Positions 51,500 to 60,302 of a DNA stretch of 64,000 nt are shown here, piece after piece. The stretch comes from Beijerinckiaceae bacterium (GTDB lineage Bacteria > Pseudomonadota > Alphaproteobacteria > Rhizobiales > Beijerinckiaceae), in the NCBI GenBank assembly GCA_027532775.1, contig JAPZTO010000002.1:248001-312000 (forward strand), read 5' to 3'. A program made the translations under genes and the position numbers. The notes beneath the pieces are model-generated. The model was given only the letters and a program-made list of their open reading frames with translations, was not told where the DNA came from and did no database searches. The number at the start of each line of letters is the position of its first letter. Within the stretch, counting starts at the first letter, position 1.

Positions 51500-52888
51500 T
51501 CAGGTGTCGCCGCCCTTTTTCGCGGCGTCCTTGCGGGCCTTCTCGACATTTTCCGGCCGGGCGCGGAAGGCATCGGCCCAGCCCGCCTTGACCGCCTGCC
51601 GGCCGCGTGCCAGCGCCAGCGCATTGGCAGGCACGTTCTCGGTGATCACCGAGCCGGAGCCCACGAAAGCGCCATCGCCGATCGTCACCGGCGCGACGAG
51701 CGCCGAATTCGAGCCGATGAAGGCATGGGCGCCGATCACCGTCTCGAATTTCAGGAAGCCGTCATAATTGCAGGTAATCGTGCCGGCGCCGATATTTGTC
51801 TCGGCGCCGATCTTCGCATCACCGAGATAGGTCAGATGGCTGGCCTTGGCGCCCTCGCCGAGTTCGGCATTCTTGATCTCGACGAAATTCCCGATCTTCG
51901 CCTTCGCGCCGATCCGGCTGCCCGGGCGCAGCCGCGCATAGGGGCCGATGGTTGCCTTCGCGCCGACGCTGGCCCCCTCGAGATGGCTGAAGGCATGGAT
52001 GACCGCCCCCTCGCCCACCGCGACGCCCGGGCCGAACACGACATTCGGTTCGACGAGGACATCGCGGCCGAGTTCGGTATCGAGCGACAGGAACACAGTT
52101 TCGGGTGCGATCATGGTGACGCCGTTGCGCAGGTGATGGTCGCGCAGGCGCTGCTGGATGACGCGCTCGCAGGCGGCGAGCTGCACGCGGTCATTGACCC
52201 CCAGCGCTTCCTCCTCGGCCACCTCGACCAGGGCGACGCGCTCGCCGGCCGTCCGCGCGAGACCGACGCAATCGGGCAGGTAGAATTCGTTCTGCGCATT
52301 CTCGGCCTTGACTGATTTCAGCAGCGACAGGGCGATATCGCCGCGCAAAGCCATCAGCCCGCCATTGCAAAGCGTGATGCGGCGCTGCTCCTCGCTGGCA
52401 TCCTTGTGCTCGCGGATGGCCTCGATGCCGTCCGGGCCCATCAGCAGGCGGCCATAGCCGGAGGGGTCCTTGGCACGGAAGCCGAGCACTGCCAGCGCAT
52501 TCCCGCCGGATGTGACCGCTTCGGCCAGCGCGCGGAGAGTTTCGGGGCGGATCAGCGGCGTATCGCCGAACTGCACCAGCACGGCGGCATGGCCACGGGC
52601 GATCAGCGCCTCGGCCTGCAGGACGGCATGCGCCGTGCCCCGCCGCTCGCGCTGTTCCAGAACCGTGGCCTCCGGCGCGAGACGGCCGATCTCGCGGGCG
52701 ACATCCGGCCGGTCCGGCCCGATGATCACTGCCAGATGGCTCATCCCGGCGGCTTGCGCGCCGCGGATTGCATGGCCGACGAGGCTGAGCCCGGCGACTT
52801 CGTGCAGCACCTTGGGCCGCGCCGATTTCATCCGGGTGCCTTCGCCGGCTGCGAGGATGATCGCGAGATGGGAAGCGGCAGACGTCAT
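51500..52888 (-). CDS. glmU: Bifunctional UDP-GlcNAc pyrophosphorylase / GlcN-1-P acetyltransferase
   Basis: Last two steps to UDP-N-acetylglucosamine, 462 residues. The N-terminal uridyltransferase domain has LAAGEGTRMKSARPKVLHEVAG near 11-32; the C-terminal left-handed beta-helix acetyltransferase (from about 250) has hexapeptide repeats and the SHLTYLGDAKIGAETNIGAGTITCNYDG active-site region. It ends in a Lys-rich tail. Transcribed with glmS. Confidence 0.98.
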   Translation of the reverse strand: MTSAASHLAIILAAGEGTRMKSARPKVLHEVAGLSLVGHAIRGAQAAGMSHLAVIIGPDRPDVAREIGRLAPEATVLEQRERRGTAHAVLQAEALIARGHAAVLVQFGDTPLIRPETLRALAEAVTSGGNALAVLGFRAKDPSGYGRLLMGPDGIEAIREHKDASEEQRRITLCNGGLMALRGDIALSLLKSVKAENAQNEFYLPDCVGLARTAGERVALVEVAEEEALGVNDRVQLAACERVIQQRLRDHHLRNGVTMIAPETVFLSLDTELGRDVLVEPNVVFGPGVAVGEGAVIHAFSHLEGASVGAKATIGPYARLRPGSRIGAKAKIGNFVEIKNAELGEGAKASHLTYLGDAKIGAETNIGAGTITCNYDGFLKFETVIGAHAFIGSNSALVAPVTIGDGAFVGSGSVITENVPANALALARGRQAVKAGWADAFRARPENVEKARKDAAKKGGDT

Positions 52889-53087
52889 GGAAGAATCCCT
52901 CGTTTGCCTGCGATCTAGACCAAAATCCTTTCAGGCGCATCAATCGCCGCGCGGCAGCGGCCATGCCCGGACCGGGATAAAGCGAAAAGTGGCGCGGAAC
53001 GGGGCAGCTGGCCGGCGGGTCACAGGCAGCCGCTTGCGCTCAAACATGTAGACCTTGTTTCCCGATCCGGGTTGCGGCTAGGTTAGT

Positions 53088-53108
53088 GCTTGTCGATACA
53101 GGACAAGC
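53088..53108 (+). promoter_or_regulatory. Hairpin in the 5' leader of the LysM gene
   Basis: GCTTGTC (53088-53094) and GACAAGC (53102-53108) form a perfect 7-bp stem with a 7-base loop. It ends 15 bases before the ATG and directly borders the GGGGAG ribosome site, so it could influence translation. It is also compatible with an operator. Confidence 0.4.
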
Positions 53109-53123
53109 CTAGGGGAGTAGAAG

Positions 53124-53570
53124 ATGGGACTGTTCAAATTCATCAAATCGGTCGGAGAGAAGGTCTTCGGCGCCAGCGAGGCGCAGGCCGCACCGGCCGA
53201 TACCCTGGCCAAAGAGGTCTCCAAGCACGGCCTCAATGTGAACGGACTGGATATCCAGGTTTCCGGCAACAAGGTAACGGTCGGTGGCGCGACCACCAAT
53301 ACGGAGGAGGCCGAGAAGATCATTCTCGCCCTCGGCAATACGCTCGGCGTGTCGGAAGTGGAATCCAAGCTGATTGTCAGCGAGGAAGTTCCTGCTGCCA
53401 CGATGTACGAGGTGAAGAAGGGTGACACGCTCTGGAAGATTGCCGAGACGCATTACGGCAAGGGCAAGGGCGCCAAGTACGACGTGATCTTCGAGGCCAA
53501 CAAGCCGATGTTGACCCATCCGGACAAGATCTATCCGGGCCAGATCCTGCGCATTCCGCCGCTGGCCTGA
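53124..53570 (+). CDS. BON and LysM domain protein (YgaU-like)
   Basis: Small protein of 148 residues, similar in design to E. coli YgaU/Kbp. The N-terminal KFIKSVGEKVFG amphipathic stretch is followed by a BON domain (about 25-90: LNVNGLDIQVSGNKVTVGG) and a LysM domain (about 94-147: YEVKKGDTLWKIAETHYG ... IYPGQILRIPP). There is no signal peptide, so it may be cytosolic; Kbp is a cytosolic potassium-binding protein. The function here is inferred only. The start has a GGGGAG site 9 bases ahead. Confidence 0.88.
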   Translation: MGLFKFIKSVGEKVFGASEAQAAPADTLAKEVSKHGLNVNGLDIQVSGNKVTVGGATTNTEEAEKIILALGNTLGVSEVESKLIVSEEVPAATMYEVKKGDTLWKIAETHYGKGKGAKYDVIFEANKPMLTHPDKIYPGQILRIPPLA

Positions 53571-53591
53571 GGCCTTTACCGCTTCCACAGG

Positions 53592-53625
53592 GGGCCGGGT
53601 TCATCCCGGCCCTTTGCTTTTTCAG
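53592..53625 (+). terminator. Intrinsic terminator after the LysM gene
   Basis: GGGCCGGG (53592-53599), a TTCAT loop and CCCGGCCC (53605-53612) form a perfect 8-bp stem, followed by TTTGCTTTTT. It lies 20 bases after the stop codon. Confidence 0.82.
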
Positions 53626-53725
53626 GCCGCTTTTGCTGGCTCTCACCGGAAAATCACCCGCCCGCACTCTGACGCATTGACCCCGGCAGCGGGAGCCTCT
53701 ATCAGGCGCGCTCCATCCAAGGTGA

Positions 53726-53801
53726 GAGCTCGTAGCTCAGTCGGTAGAGCACGTGACTTTTAATCATGGGGTCGTGGGTTCGAATCCCACCGAGCTCACC
53801 A
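53726..53801 (+). tRNA. tRNA-Lys (anticodon TTT)
   Basis: A 76-base tRNA with encoded CCA. The acceptor stem is GAGCTCG paired with CGAGCTC, followed by discriminator A and CCA. D arm TAGCTCAGTCGGTAGAGCA, anticodon loop CTTTTAA (anticodon TTT), and T arm GTGGGTTCGAATCCCAC all fold. The 3' end is partly repeated about 109 bases downstream. It stands alone between the LysM and DUF1289 genes. Confidence 0.95.
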
Positions 53802-53923
53802 TGGATGTTTCGGCGGAAGAACCCACGACTTTATCCGGCTGGCATGGTCGGGCCTTGCCCGGAATGCCAGCCTGAGAAGAAGCCGGGTTCGAATCCAAAG
53901 AGTTTACCATGGATGCTTCGGCG
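53776..53923 (+). repeat. Imperfect direct repeat of the tRNA-Lys 3' end (possible att scar)
   Basis: Copy 1 is 53776-53815 (T loop, acceptor 3' side, CCA and 14 bases beyond); copy 2 is 53885-53923. About 34 of 40 aligned positions are identical, including GGGTTCGAATCC, ACCATGGATG and TTCGGCG. Copy 2 lacks the rest of a tRNA and cannot fold as one. Between the copies is a 9-bp hairpin, GGCTGGCAT / ATGCCAGCC (53837-53845 and 53864-53872). Such a 3'-end duplication is what integration into a tRNA gene leaves; a local tandem duplication is the alternative. Confidence 0.6.
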
Positions 53924-53955
53924 CGACGACGCCATCTTGAGGCTCGCTTGCCGAC

Positions 53956-54186
53956 ATGCCCCCCGCACCTCCCTTGAGCCCCTGCATCCGGATCTGCCAG
54001 CTCGACGCCGAAACCGGCTGGTGCATCGGTTGCGGCCGGACGGGCGATGAAATCGGCGACTGGCTTTTCATGAGCACCGGCCAGCGGCTGGCGCTGATGG
54101 CGGAGCTGCCGCGCCGGCTGGCCCGGCTTGCATCGGATCAGGATGGTGCTGCAGCCGGGCCGGATCAGCCGATCCGCGCCTCGTAG
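53956..54186 (+). CDS. DUF1289 family protein
   Basis: Small cysteine protein, 76 residues, of the DUF1289 family. The family's signature [28 protein letters not shown] carries four cysteines in a C-x3-C, C-x2-C pattern that suggests metal (zinc or iron-sulfur) binding. The C-terminal helix ([17 protein letters not shown]) is also typical. Role unknown. Its last 22 bases overlap the convergent folD. Confidence 0.87.
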   Translation: MPPAPPLSPCIRICQLDAETGWCIGCGRTGDEIGDWLFMSTGQRLALMAELPRRLARLASDQDGAAAGPDQPIRAS

Positions 54187-55034
54187 GAATCGAGCGTATT
54201 CTCGAGCAGGCAGGCGATGGTCATCGGGCCGACGCCGCCGGGAACCGGCGTGATCGCATCCGCCACTTCGCGTGCCGAAGCGAAATCCATGTCGCCGACC
54301 AGCCGGGACTTGCCGGTTTCCGGATCCGTGATGCGGTTGATCCCGACATCGATCACGATCGCGCCCGGCTTGACATAGCGCGCATCCAGCATTTTCGGAC
54401 GACCGACCGCCGCAACGAGGATATCCGCCGAGCGACAGACCGCCTCGAGGTCACGCGTCCGCGAATGGGCGATGGTGACCGTGCAGCTCTGCGCAAGGAG
54501 CAGCGCCGCCATCGGCTTGCCGACAATGTTCGACCGGCCGACCACGACAGCATTGAGGCCGGCAAGATCCTTCCGGACACTGTGGATCAGATGGAGAGAG
54601 CCGCGCGGCGTGCAGGGAATGAAGGCCCGGCTGCCGATGCTGAGCCGCCCGACATTGACCGGGTGGAACCCGTCGACATCCTTGGCCGGGTCGATTGCCT
54701 CGATCACCCGCTCGGGATCGATATGGGCCGGCAGCGGCAACTGCACGAGAATGCCATCAATCGCCGGATCGGCATTCAGACGGGCAACCAGCGCCAGCAG
54801 CGCCCCTTCGCTGGTTTCTACCGGAAGCTTGTGCTCGATGGAAAGCATGCCGATCTCGACGGTCTGCTTCGCCTTCGAGGCCACATAGACCTGGCTGGCC
54901 GGGTCCTCGCCCACCAGCACCACGGCGAGGCCGGGAGGCCTGTTGCCCTTGCCGGTCCAGCCGGCGACACGGGCGGCAAGGCTCTGCCGCAGGGATGCCG
55001 CGATCGCCTTGCCATCGATCAATGCTGCTGCCAT
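54165..55034 (-). CDS. folD: Methylene-THF dehydrogenase / methenyl-THF cyclohydrolase
   Basis: Bifunctional enzyme interconverting 5,10-methylene- and 10-formyl-tetrahydrofolate, 289 residues. It has [15 protein letters not shown] with the catalytic lysine near 56, [11 protein letters not shown], the NADP-binding [17 protein letters not shown] and the C-terminal [19 protein letters not shown]. The start has a GGAGGG site. It lies 94 bases downstream of soxG on the same strand, so it probably processes the methylene-THF made by sarcosine oxidase. Confidence 0.97.
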   Translation of the reverse strand: MAAALIDGKAIAASLRQSLAARVAGWTGKGNRPPGLAVVLVGEDPASQVYVASKAKQTVEIGMLSIEHKLPVETSEGALLALVARLNADPAIDGILVQLPLPAHIDPERVIEAIDPAKDVDGFHPVNVGRLSIGSRAFIPCTPRGSLHLIHSVRKDLAGLNAVVVGRSNIVGKPMAALLLAQSCTVTIAHSRTRDLEAVCRSADILVAAVGRPKMLDARYVKPGAIVIDVGINRITDPETGKSRLVGDMDFASAREVADAITPVPGGVGPMTIACLLENTLDSYEARIG

Positions 55035-55128
55035 GCCCTGCCCTCCGAACCGGCCGCTTTCCGGCGATGGCGCCTCTATACGCGCCGAGTCGCGCGCGTG
55101 GAACCCGCTTCGCGCGGATGTTCCGTGA

Positions 55129-55674
55129 TCAGCTGTGATCCTTTGCCGCTTCGGCCAGGGCGGTGACGAAATACGGCGCGAGGGTGCGGTCGATCTCGAG
55201 GCGGAACAGGCCCGGCGCCATCCGCCAGATCATCAGCCCGACGCGATGGAAAAGGCTCCGCGTGGCCATGCCCGGCGGGAAGGCCTGTTCCGAAAAGTCG
55301 AGCGGGCAGCCGGCATTGAGCAGGGCCGCCGCGCCCTCGCCTTCCAGCACGAAGCCGACCTGCCGGTGCGAGACCTCGACAAGGCTGTGCGGATGGGAAG
55401 CCAGCGCGGCTTCAAGCGCGGCCGCCACCTCCGGCCCTTCCGCCTCCGGCACGATGAGCCACCATTCGTCAGGGCCGAGATGCAGCGCGACGCGGGCGCC
55501 CGGCTTGCCCCGTTCGCCATGGCTGGCGCCTTGGTTCAACCCCTCCGGCAGGGCCAGGCCATAAGCCTTGCCGGCGGCTTTCAACGCGGCATCCGGGGCG
55601 CGCAGCACGAAGCGCGCCAGCGGGGGCGCCTCGATCAGGCGGAACCGGGGTGTATCAACGAAGCCGTCAACCAT
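55129..55674 (-). CDS. soxG: Sarcosine oxidase gamma subunit
   Basis: Gamma subunit of heterotetrameric sarcosine oxidase, 181 residues. It has the family's features: [14 protein letters not shown] near the middle, [27 protein letters not shown] and a [14 protein letters not shown] stretch, with the GCV_T-like fold. The ATG lies inside the soxA stop region (8-base overlap), so it is coupled. It is the last of soxBDAG. Confidence 0.92.
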   Translation of the reverse strand: MVDGFVDTPRFRLIEAPPLARFVLRAPDAALKAAGKAYGLALPEGLNQGASHGERGKPGARVALHLGPDEWWLIVPEAEGPEVAAALEAALASHPHSLVEVSHRQVGFVLEGEGAAALLNAGCPLDFSEQAFPPGMATRSLFHRVGLMIWRMAPGLFRLEIDRTLAPYFVTALAEAAKDHS

Positions 55675-58594
55675 GGAGGCGCGTTCCTTCGGGATCGAGG
55701 AAGACCGGTTCGACCACCCGCACAGCAATCGTCTCGCGCTCCATCGGGATATGGAGGACCTGCCCGACCCGGTTGCGGCCATCCTCAACCACCGCCAGCG
55801 CGATGCCATGGCCGAGCGCAGCGCTGAAATAGGCCGAGGTGACATGCCCGAGCGCATGGGTGCCAGCAGGGGCGAGCGAATCCGGCACGATCTGTGCGCC
55901 TTCCTCCAGCACGCGGCTCCTGTCCTCCGCCACGAGGCCGACCAGCTGTTTGCGGCCTGGGGCAACCAGGTCAGGCCGCATAAGGCCGCGCTTGCCGATG
56001 AAATCCGGCTTTTTCTTCCCGATGGCCCAGCCGAGACCCATATCGTCCGGCGTCATCGTGCCGTCGGTATCCTGCCCGACGATGATGTGACCTTTCTCTG
56101 CCCGAAGCACGTGCATCGCCTCGGTGCCATAGGGCCCGCCGCCGAATTCGGCGGCGCGTTCGGCAAGCCGCTCCCAGAGCGGCAGGGCCAGCCCGGCGGG
56201 GACGTTGATCTCGTAGCCCAGTTCCCCGGTGAAGCTGACCCGGAACAGCCGGCAGGGCATGCCGGCGATGCGCCCCTCCCGGACCGCCATATGCGGGAAG
56301 GCAGCGTTCGAGAGGTCGATCCCCTCGACAAGATCGGCGATGATGTCTCGCGCCCGCGGGCCCTGCACGGCCATCACAGCCCAATGCTCCGTCACCGAGG
56401 TCTGCCAGACCTTCAGGTCCGGCCATTCGGTCTGGAGATAATCCTCGAACATCCCGAACACGCGGGCGGCACCACTGGTGGTCGTGGTGACGTGGAACCT
56501 GTCCTCGGCCAGCCGCGCGATGATGCCGTCATCGATGATGAAGCCGGCCTCGTTGAGCAGCAACGCGTAACGGCAGCGCCCGACGGCGAGGCTCCTGACG
56601 GGGTTCACATAGGCCCGTTCGAGGAATTCCGCGGCATCTGGCCCGACCACTTCGATCTTGCCGAGGGTGGAGGCATCGAACAGGCCGACAGCCTCGCGTA
56701 CCTTGCGGCATTCGGCCTGAACCGCTTCGTGCATGGCGGCATGGCCTGAGGCCGCCGCATCCACCGGCCGGCGCGGCAGGAAATAATGCGCGCGCTTCCA
56801 TGCACCGACATCCTCGAACACCGCGCCGTTCCGCTCGGCCCAGTCATGCATCGGCGTCCGGCGAACGGGGTCGAACAGATCACCCCGCGCCTGCCCGGCG
56901 AAGAGGCCGAACGTCACCGGTGTATAGGGCGCGCGGAAGGTGGTGAGCCCGATTTCCGGCACCGAACGGCCGGTTTCCGCTGCGATGATCCCGAGGGCAT
57001 TGAGGTTGGAGGTCTTGCCCTGATCGGTCGCCATGCCGGTCGTGGTATAGCGCTTCACATGCTCGATAGCGCGGAAGCCCTCCCGCGTGGCAAGGCGCAG
57101 GTCCCGCGCGGTGACATCGTTCTGGAAATCGACGAAGGCCTTCACCTTGTCCGGCGATCCCGGCGCCGGCAGGGCGCCGATGGCGGGCGAGCGCATCTCA
57201 GGCGGCATCTCCCCCGCTGCCGCTCCGATGACGCGGATCGTCTGGCCGGGCGCGGGCGTGGCGGGGAGATAGGCGCCAAGCCCCTCCTCCCAGCGCAGCT
57301 TGCCTTTCGTCTGCGAGAAGAGATGGATCGACGGCGTCCAGCCGCCTGACATCAACACCGTATCGGCGGTGAACCCGCCGGAGGGCTCCGCCGCCCCGTC
57401 AGGGCGGATTCGCCCGAGCTGTACGCCCGAGACGCGGAGATGCCCGGTCGTGCCGACGATTGTCATGCCCGGAAGCACCGGGATGCCGCGGGCAACGGCG
57501 CGCGCGGCGATCTCGCTGGCCCCTTGCGCAGTGCGCGTCTCGGCGATGGCGACGATTTCCGCGCCGGCATCCTGCAGCGCGAAAGCCGCGCCATAGGCGG
57601 TATCGCAGGCGGTGAGGATGGCGATCTTCCGTCCGGGCAGCACGCCATAACGGCGGAGATAGGTTTCTGCCGCGCCGGCAAGCAGGATGCCTGGCCGGTC
57701 ATTGTCCGGGAAGACGAGCGGCCGCTCGATGGCGCCGCTGGCCAGCACCACCTCGCCGGCCCTGACCTGCCAGAGCCGCTCGCGCGGCAATTCGGGGTCC
57801 GACAGGGCCAGCGGATCGGCCAGTTGCTGGGCGATGGCCACGAAATTCTGCGCATAGGCACCGAAAGCCTGGCTGCGGGGCAGCAGGGTCACGTTCGGGC
57901 GGGCCGACAGTGCCTCGACCATCTCGTCGGCGCGTTCCGGCGCCTCGACCAGCATCCAGCCGCCAAATTCGGCCTGCTCGTCGCAGAGGATGACGCGGCA
58001 GGCCGGGTCCTCCGACCGGCGCAGGGCCTCGGCCAGCCCGGCCTCGCCGCCGCCGATGACCAGCACCTCGCAATGGGCGAAGCGGTTGGCATAGCAATCC
58101 GGATCCGGCCCGGCAGGCGCCCGCCCGAGCCCGGCAGCGCGGCGGATCGCCGGTTCGAACAGCCGTGCCCAGAGTTTCGTGCCGCCGAGGGCGCGCGGGC
58201 CCATGAAGGTCTTGTAGTAGAAGCCGGCGCCAAGAAAGCGCGAGAAGGCGTTGTTGATGCCGCCGATATCGAAGCGGAGCCCGGGAAAGCGGTTCTGGCT
58301 TCGCGCGACGAGGCCCTCATGGAGTTCGACCTGCGTAGCGCGCAGGTTCGGCGTTTCGCGCCCGCCGCCGCGATCGATCGTGACAAGGGCGTTCGGCTCC
58401 TCCGCTCCGGCCGAGACGATCCCACGCGGGCGGTGATACTTGAACGAGCGGCCCACAAGATGGACGCCATTGGCCAGCAGGGCCGAGGCCAGGGTATCCC
58501 CGGCATGGCCGTGCATCTGCCGCCCGTCGAAGGTGAAGCGGATCGGCTTCGACCGGTCGATCCGGCCGCCGGCGGGGCTGCGGAACGCCGTCAT
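55667..58594 (-). CDS. soxA: Sarcosine oxidase alpha subunit
   Basis: Large subunit that binds NAD+ and tetrahydrofolate and channels methylene groups to 5,10-methylene-THF, 975 residues. The N-terminal region (1-100, FTFDGRQMHGHAGDTLASALLANG) has a ferredoxin-like fold without its own cluster cysteines. The FAD/NAD-binding part spans about 170-460 (EVLVIGGGEAGLAEAL). The C-terminal half (about 580-975) is GcvT-like with KIEVVGPDAAEFLERAYVN and SFTGELGYEINVP. It overlaps soxD by 4 bases (ATGA). Confidence 0.96.
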   Translation of the reverse strand: MTAFRSPAGGRIDRSKPIRFTFDGRQMHGHAGDTLASALLANGVHLVGRSFKYHRPRGIVSAGAEEPNALVTIDRGGGRETPNLRATQVELHEGLVARSQNRFPGLRFDIGGINNAFSRFLGAGFYYKTFMGPRALGGTKLWARLFEPAIRRAAGLGRAPAGPDPDCYANRFAHCEVLVIGGGEAGLAEALRRSEDPACRVILCDEQAEFGGWMLVEAPERADEMVEALSARPNVTLLPRSQAFGAYAQNFVAIAQQLADPLALSDPELPRERLWQVRAGEVVLASGAIERPLVFPDNDRPGILLAGAAETYLRRYGVLPGRKIAILTACDTAYGAAFALQDAGAEIVAIAETRTAQGASEIAARAVARGIPVLPGMTIVGTTGHLRVSGVQLGRIRPDGAAEPSGGFTADTVLMSGGWTPSIHLFSQTKGKLRWEEGLGAYLPATPAPGQTIRVIGAAAGEMPPEMRSPAIGALPAPGSPDKVKAFVDFQNDVTARDLRLATREGFRAIEHVKRYTTTGMATDQGKTSNLNALGIIAAETGRSVPEIGLTTFRAPYTPVTFGLFAGQARGDLFDPVRRTPMHDWAERNGAVFEDVGAWKRAHYFLPRRPVDAAASGHAAMHEAVQAECRKVREAVGLFDASTLGKIEVVGPDAAEFLERAYVNPVRSLAVGRCRYALLLNEAGFIIDDGIIARLAEDRFHVTTTTSGAARVFGMFEDYLQTEWPDLKVWQTSVTEHWAVMAVQGPRARDIIADLVEGIDLSNAAFPHMAVREGRIAGMPCRLFRVSFTGELGYEINVPAGLALPLWERLAERAAEFGGGPYGTEAMHVLRAEKGHIIVGQDTDGTMTPDDMGLGWAIGKKKPDFIGKRGLMRPDLVAPGRKQLVGLVAEDRSRVLEEGAQIVPDSLAPAGTHALGHVTSAYFSAALGHGIALAVVEDGRNRVGQVLHIPMERETIAVRVVEPVFLDPEGTRLHG

Positions 58595-58908
58595 GGCCGT
58601 GTCTCCGGCGGCAGGGTTTCCGGCGGTGCGCTCTCCGGTGGCCTCGGCTCGCCGGCCCTGTAGGTGACGACGAAGACATCCGTCACCGTATCGCGTACCG
58701 CATTGAAGAAGCGGCCGCAGCCATGGACATGGCGCCAGCGCTCGGCCACCCGGCCCTTCGGGTTATCGCGCAGATAGAGGAACGCGGCCCATTCCTCGTC
58801 GCTTACGCGGTCCGGCGGGCCCGGCCTGGTGATATGGGCCGCGCCGGCATGGCGGAACTCGATCTCCGGGCGGTCCATCCCGCACCAGGGGCAGCGGATC
58901 AGCAGCAT
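58591..58908 (-). CDS. soxD: Sarcosine oxidase delta subunit
   Basis: Small zinc-binding subunit of heterotetrameric sarcosine oxidase, 105 residues. The zinc ligands expected in this family are visible: C6 and C9 (IRCPWCGM) and the HVHGCGRFFN segment near 60-69. YLRDNPKGRVAERW is typical. The C-terminal Pro/Glu-rich tail (PRPPESAPPETLPPE) is an unusual extension. It follows soxB by 10 bases. Confidence 0.93.
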   Translation of the reverse strand: MLLIRCPWCGMDRPEIEFRHAGAAHITRPGPPDRVSDEEWAAFLYLRDNPKGRVAERWRHVHGCGRFFNAVRDTVTDVFVVTYRAGEPRPPESAPPETLPPETRP

Positions 58909-58918
58909 GGGCCCCTCC

Positions 58919-60169
58919 TCAATGCGCGACGGCGGCAGCGGCCGCCTCGTCGATCAGCCGGCCGGTGGTGAAGCGTTCCAGCGTGAAGGGCGCAGCGATC
59001 GGGTGCGGTTCATCCCGCGCGATCGTGGCGGCGAAGACATGGCCCGAGCCGGGCGTCGCCTTGAAGCCGCCGGTGCCCCAGCCGCAATTCACGAACAGGC
59101 CGGGGACCGGTGTGCGGCCGATGATCGGCGAGCGATCGGGCGTGACATCGACGATACCGCCCCAGTTGCGGAGCATCCGCAACCGCCGTGTCATCGGGAA
59201 CAACTCGCAGATCGCATCCAGCGTATGCTGGCTGATATGCAGCCCGCCGGTCTGGGAATAGGAGGTATACTGGTCGGTGCCGGCGCCGATCACCAGCTCG
59301 CCCTTGTCCGATTGCGACATATAGGCATGGATCGTGTTCGACATGACGACGCAGGGCATGATCGGCTTGACCGGTTCGGAAACCAGCGCCTGAAGCGGGA
59401 AGCTTTCGAGCGGCATGCGGAGGCCGGCCATGCCCATGACAACCGATGTATGCCCGGCCGCCACCACGCCGATCTTGCGGGCGGCGATCGGCCCGCGTGT
59501 CGTTTCCACGCACGTCACACGGCCCGAGGCATCGCGCCGGATGGCGGTGACCTCGCAATTCTGGATGATGTCGACGCCCAGCCTGTCCGCGCCGCGGGCA
59601 TAGCCCCAGGCGACAGCATCGTGGCGCGCTACCCCGCCCCGCCGCTGCAAGGCCGCGCCGAGAATCGGGTATCGGATGTCGCGCGAGATATTGAGGATCG
59701 GGCAGAATTCCCGCGCCTGTTCCGGCGTCAGCCATTCATTGTCGATTCCGGCCAGGCGGTTGGCATGGATGTGCCGCTTCGTGACCTGAACGTCATGCAC
59801 AGAATGGGCGAGCATCATCACACCGCGGGGCGAGTACATGACGTTGTAGTTCAGTTCGTGCGAGAGCGTTTCCCAGAGCTTCACGCTGTGCTCGTAGAGC
59901 GCCTCGCTCTCCTCCCAGAGATAGTTCGAGCGGATGATGGTGGTGTTGCGGCCGGTATTGCCGCCGCCGAGCCAGCCTTTTTCAAGCACCGCGATGTTGC
60001 GGATGCCGTGTTCCTTCGCGAGGTAATAGGCCGTGGCGAGGCCATGCCCGCCCGCGCCGACGATGATCACGTCATAGGCGGGTTTGGGCGCCGGGTCGCG
60101 CCATTGCGGCTGCCAACCCTGATTGCCCGTCAGGCCCTGATGCAGAAGGGAAAAGAGCGAAAACTTCAC
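58919..60169 (-). CDS. soxB: Sarcosine oxidase beta subunit
   Basis: Catalytic flavoprotein subunit that oxidises sarcosine (N-methylglycine) to glycine, carrying FAD and FMN, 416 residues. It begins [16 protein letters not shown], the family start, followed by the FAD-binding [21 protein letters not shown] and the [21 protein letters not shown] block. [20 protein letters not shown] and the C-terminal [20 protein letters not shown] are typical. It is the first gene of soxBDAG and diverges from the formate dehydrogenase operon. Confidence 0.97.
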   Translation of the reverse strand: MKFSLFSLLHQGLTGNQGWQPQWRDPAPKPAYDVIIVGAGGHGLATAYYLAKEHGIRNIAVLEKGWLGGGNTGRNTTIIRSNYLWEESEALYEHSVKLWETLSHELNYNVMYSPRGVMMLAHSVHDVQVTKRHIHANRLAGIDNEWLTPEQAREFCPILNISRDIRYPILGAALQRRGGVARHDAVAWGYARGADRLGVDIIQNCEVTAIRRDASGRVTCVETTRGPIAARKIGVVAAGHTSVVMGMAGLRMPLESFPLQALVSEPVKPIMPCVVMSNTIHAYMSQSDKGELVIGAGTDQYTSYSQTGGLHISQHTLDAICELFPMTRRLRMLRNWGGIVDVTPDRSPIIGRTPVPGLFVNCGWGTGGFKATPGSGHVFAATIARDEPHPIAAPFTLERFTTGRLIDEAAAAAVAH

Positions 60170-60302
60170 GGTCTGAGTCTCCTGCGCCTATGCCTAGCCG
60201 GCTCGCTCAGAAGAATCCAGCGGGCAAGATTCCGGCTTGTCCGCCCTTGCCGGTCGCCTTGCGCCGGGCGGCAGCTTCTTTAGAACTGTCGGCAACAGAG
60301 GA

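Noticed and set aside
49628-52315. 895-codon plus-strand open frame opposite glmS and glmU
   Set aside because: Mirror of two well-recognised genes; no ribosome site, domain or conserved motif in its product.
53885-53910. A second tRNA gene
   Set aside because: Only the T-loop and 3' acceptor side are present; no matching 5' acceptor strand, D arm or anticodon arm exists upstream.
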